From: G965214625 sp965214625
GTDB taxonomy: Bacteria > Pseudomonadota > Gammaproteobacteria > Arenicellales > Poriferihabitantaceae
Length of the DNA stretch: 64,000 nt
Reading direction: 5' to 3'
Assembly: GCA_965214625.1 (NCBI GenBank)
Contig: OZ243962.1
Span: 806,001-870,000 of the forward strand
Part shown: positions 62,119 through 64,000 of the stretch, piece by piece
Position numbering within the stretch: the stretch's first letter is position 1
How the letters are laid out: each line of letters begins with the position of its first letter
Program-made: the position numbers and the translations under genes
The notes under the pieces: generated by a model
What the model saw: only the letters and a program-made list of their open reading frames with translations
Database searches by the model: none
What the model was told of the DNA's origin: nothing

Positions 62119-63510
62119 TCAGGACTGCTTCCAATGGATCAATTTCCGAGTCAGGGTATTTCGGCCCCAACCGAGGATTTGAGCGGCATTGATTCGATGT
62201 CCGCCGGTATATTCCAAAGCCGCTTTGGTGAGCATCCGTTCAAATTCAGCTCCCATCGACTGAATCAGCGCGGTTTCTCCCCTCGCCATCTTTTTTCTTG
62301 CCTCGGCCAACAACAAAACCTGCCATTTTATCCCGTCTGCATCGGAGGGGAACTGGCGGGTGATTTCCGGTGGAAGGTCGGACAACCGGATCTGGTTCCC
62401 GGCGGTCAGCACAATCAGACGATAGATCAGGTTTTCCAACTCCCTGACGTTGCCCGGCCACTCATAGTTTTGCATCTGTCTGATGACATCCGGATGACAG
62501 TTTTTTTTCTCCAGTCCCAACTCCGTCATTGCCTTTTTGAGGAAATGCCGAACCAGTTGCGGTATGTCATCGACTCTTTCGCGCAACGGCGGGACAGATA
62601 ACGCGATGACATTAAGCCGGTGAAAAAGATCATTTCTGAATCGACCGCTTTGCACCAGTGTTTCAAGATGCTGATTGGTCGCTGCAATGACCCTGACATC
62701 CACCGAGATTTCTTCCCGACCTCCAACCCGATAGAATCGACCCTCGGACAACACCCGTAACAAGCGGGTCTGCAGTGCCGCGGGCATATCGCCGATTTCA
62801 TCCAGAAACAAGGTACCATTATGCGCCTGTTCGAAGCGGCCGATGTGTCGCTGGACTGCGCCGGTAAACGCCCCTTTCTCATGGCCAAACAATTCCGATT
62901 CCAGCAGTTCGGTAGGAATCGCTGCGGTATTGATGGCAATCAAAGCATGCCCCTTCCTCGGGCTGGTCTGATGGATCGCCTTGGCAATCAGTTCCTTGCC
63001 GGTCCCCGACTCACCGCGAATCAGCACCCCCATGTTGGACGCAGACAATCTCCCCACCTTGCGAAATACTTCCTGCATCGCCGGGCTTTCACCGAGCAGT
63101 GAAAACGTGTCATCCGAAGAGGGCACTTCGAGGCTTCCTGAAAGCGAATCAGGCTTGATTGCCTTGCCGACCAGCTCGGTCAGTTCATTGAGATCAAACG
63201 GTTTTGTCAGATACTCGAATGCGCCGTACTTGTACGAATCCACGGCACTGTCGAGATCACCGAAGGCCGTCATAATGATGGTCGGAATAGCCGGGGTCAG
63301 CGTATTGATTTCCGCCAGCAGATCAAAGCCACTCATGCCCGGCATGCGGATATCTGAAATGATCAGTTCCGGGGTCGACTGCCTGAGTGCCGCAAGCAGG
63401 GATCGTGGTTCACAAAATACCGTCACCTGATAGCCTTGTTTCACCAATGCCTTTTCAATTACCCAAGTCATCGATTGGTCATCGTCTACCACCCAGATTG
63501 CTCTCTTCAT
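62119..63510 (-). CDS. ntrC: Nitrogen regulation response regulator NtrC
   Basis: 463 residues in three parts. Receiver 1-120 with the phosphate-accepting aspartate in ELIISDIRMPGMSG and lysine in YLTKPFDL. AAA+ sigma-54 activator 145-375 with Walker A GESGTGKELIAKAIH, GAFTGA, and Walker B GTLFLDEIGDM. A Fis-type helix-turn-helix at the C-terminus (RINAAQILGWGRNTLTRKL). It activates sigma-54 genes when nitrogen is short, and so may control the amine uptake and glx operons here. The ntrB stop overlaps its start by four bases. Confidence 0.94.
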   Translation of the reverse strand: MKRAIWVVDDDQSMTWVIEKALVKQGYQVTVFCEPRSLLAALRQSTPELIISDIRMPGMSGFDLLAEINTLTPAIPTIIMTAFGDLDSAVDSYKYGAFEYLTKPFDLNELTELVGKAIKPDSLSGSLEVPSSDDTFSLLGESPAMQEVFRKVGRLSASNMGVLIRGESGTGKELIAKAIHQTSPRKGHALIAINTAAIPTELLESELFGHEKGAFTGAVQRHIGRFEQAHNGTLFLDEIGDMPAALQTRLLRVLSEGRFYRVGGREEISVDVRVIAATNQHLETLVQSGRFRNDLFHRLNVIALSVPPLRERVDDIPQLVRHFLKKAMTELGLEKKNCHPDVIRQMQNYEWPGNVRELENLIYRLIVLTAGNQIRLSDLPPEITRQFPSDADGIKWQVLLLAEARKKMARGETALIQSMGAEFERMLTKAALEYTGGHRINAAQILGWGRNTLTRKLIHWKQS

Positions 63511-64000
63511 GTAGATGTCTCCGCGACAGTTAAACAGATATCAAACTGTGTCTTTCCAGATTCACTGGTCACTTCAATCAGTCCGTTATGCTGCCTGACA
63601 ATTTCCGACGTGATCGCCAGACCCAATCCCGTCCCTTGGCGTTTGGTTGTTACCATCGGTTCAAAGATACGGTTCGTCATGGCGGGGTCAATGCCGATAC
63701 CATTGTCAATGATCGATATTTTCACCACCTGCTGTTTTCGCATCTCCTCGGATAAAATACGGTGATCGATGCGGGTTTTGATGATGATGGTTCCCTGATC
63801 TTCAATCGCCTCAACCGCATTTTGGACAATATTGATCATGGCTTGGGTAAGTCGTTCCGGGTCCCCGGCAATATTCGGCAGGCTTGGGTCATAGTCCGTG
63901 ATGATCCGGATTCGGTCCGGCAGCGAGATTCGAACCAGCTGATGAACATGCTCCAGCAAACCGTGTATGTTAATGTGTTTTTCGATCTTGAGTCGCGTCG
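63507..64000 (-). CDS. ntrB: Nitrogen regulation histidine kinase NtrB, C-terminal part
   Basis: The gene runs off the right edge; about 164 C-terminal codons are present. The ATPase domain shows the N box MINIVQNAVEAIED, the D box SIIDNGIGIDPA, and the G box KRQGTGLGLAITSEIVRQH. The order of ntrB before ntrC with a four-base overlap supports the name. The dimerisation/histidine part and PAS domain lie outside the window. Confidence 0.88.
   Translation of the reverse strand, partial: TRLKIEKHINIHGLLEHVHQLVRISLPDRIRIITDYDPSLPNIAGDPERLTQAMINIVQNAVEAIEDQGTIIIKTRIDHRILSEEMRKQQVVKISIIDNGIGIDPAMTNRIFEPMVTTKRQGTGLGLAITSEIVRQHNGLIEVTSESGKTQFDICLTVAETST

Overview
The window reads as the chromosome of a gammaproteobacterium. 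The arrangements guaB-guaA, hflK-hflC-(DUF2065)-purA, rnr-rlmB, rpoE-rseA-rseB and ntrB-ntrC are all typical of that class; the genus cannot be told from sequence reading alone. Coding density is high outside one decayed accessory block, and many genes overlap or abut.

Positions 1-20,050 form a catabolic and transport region for nitrogen compounds. It opens with a frameshifted small gene (441-804). A minus-strand operon follows: cupin regulator, glxB-glxC-glxD (split glutamate-synthase-like subunits), glnT (glutamine-synthetase-like ligase), a crippled IclR regulator and an MFS carrier. Next come a glyoxalase, a Rieske monooxygenase of the betaine/carnitine type, and a plus-strand set of HpaB-like flavin monooxygenase, RidA-like protein, DUF1028 protein, PhyH-type dioxygenase and LysR regulator. 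A polyamine ABC transporter (potF-potG-potH-potI) and a SCO-type copper chaperone close the region. Together these look like uptake and oxidative breakdown of an amine, with glutamate-linked nitrogen capture; the substrate is unknown.

Positions 20,550-31,655 are an island of about 11 kb between tadA and guaA. guaB, guaA and tadA share a strand and are contiguous in some relatives, so the island appears to have entered at the 3' end of guaA. It holds broken integrative-conjugative-element genes (TIGR03747, RAQPRD, TIGR03758 and DUF2976 families), two decayed hipBA-type loci, a probable PD-(D/E)XK nuclease, an XRE regulator paired with a conserved gene of unknown function, a GNAT acetyltransferase, a PaiB-like protein and an intact arsR-arsC-acr3 operon. 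Many lesions are single nonsense or frameshift changes, so decay seems recent.

Positions 31,656-40,475 hold guaB-guaA, an ArsR-methyltransferase fusion, and an unusual tight operon of avtA, a 2-phosphoglycerate-kinase-like protein with ATP-cone-like N-terminal repeats, and an archaeal-type phosphoglycerate-mutase-like protein, followed by tRNA-Thr(CGT).

Positions 40,600-64,000 are mostly housekeeping: GPP34 protein, rseB-rseA-rpoE, recJ, hom, an Mth938-like protein, rlmB-rnr, pntA-pntB, hisG, a LysM lipoprotein, gabD, purA-DUF2065-hflC-hflK, and ntrC with the 3' part of ntrB at the window edge.
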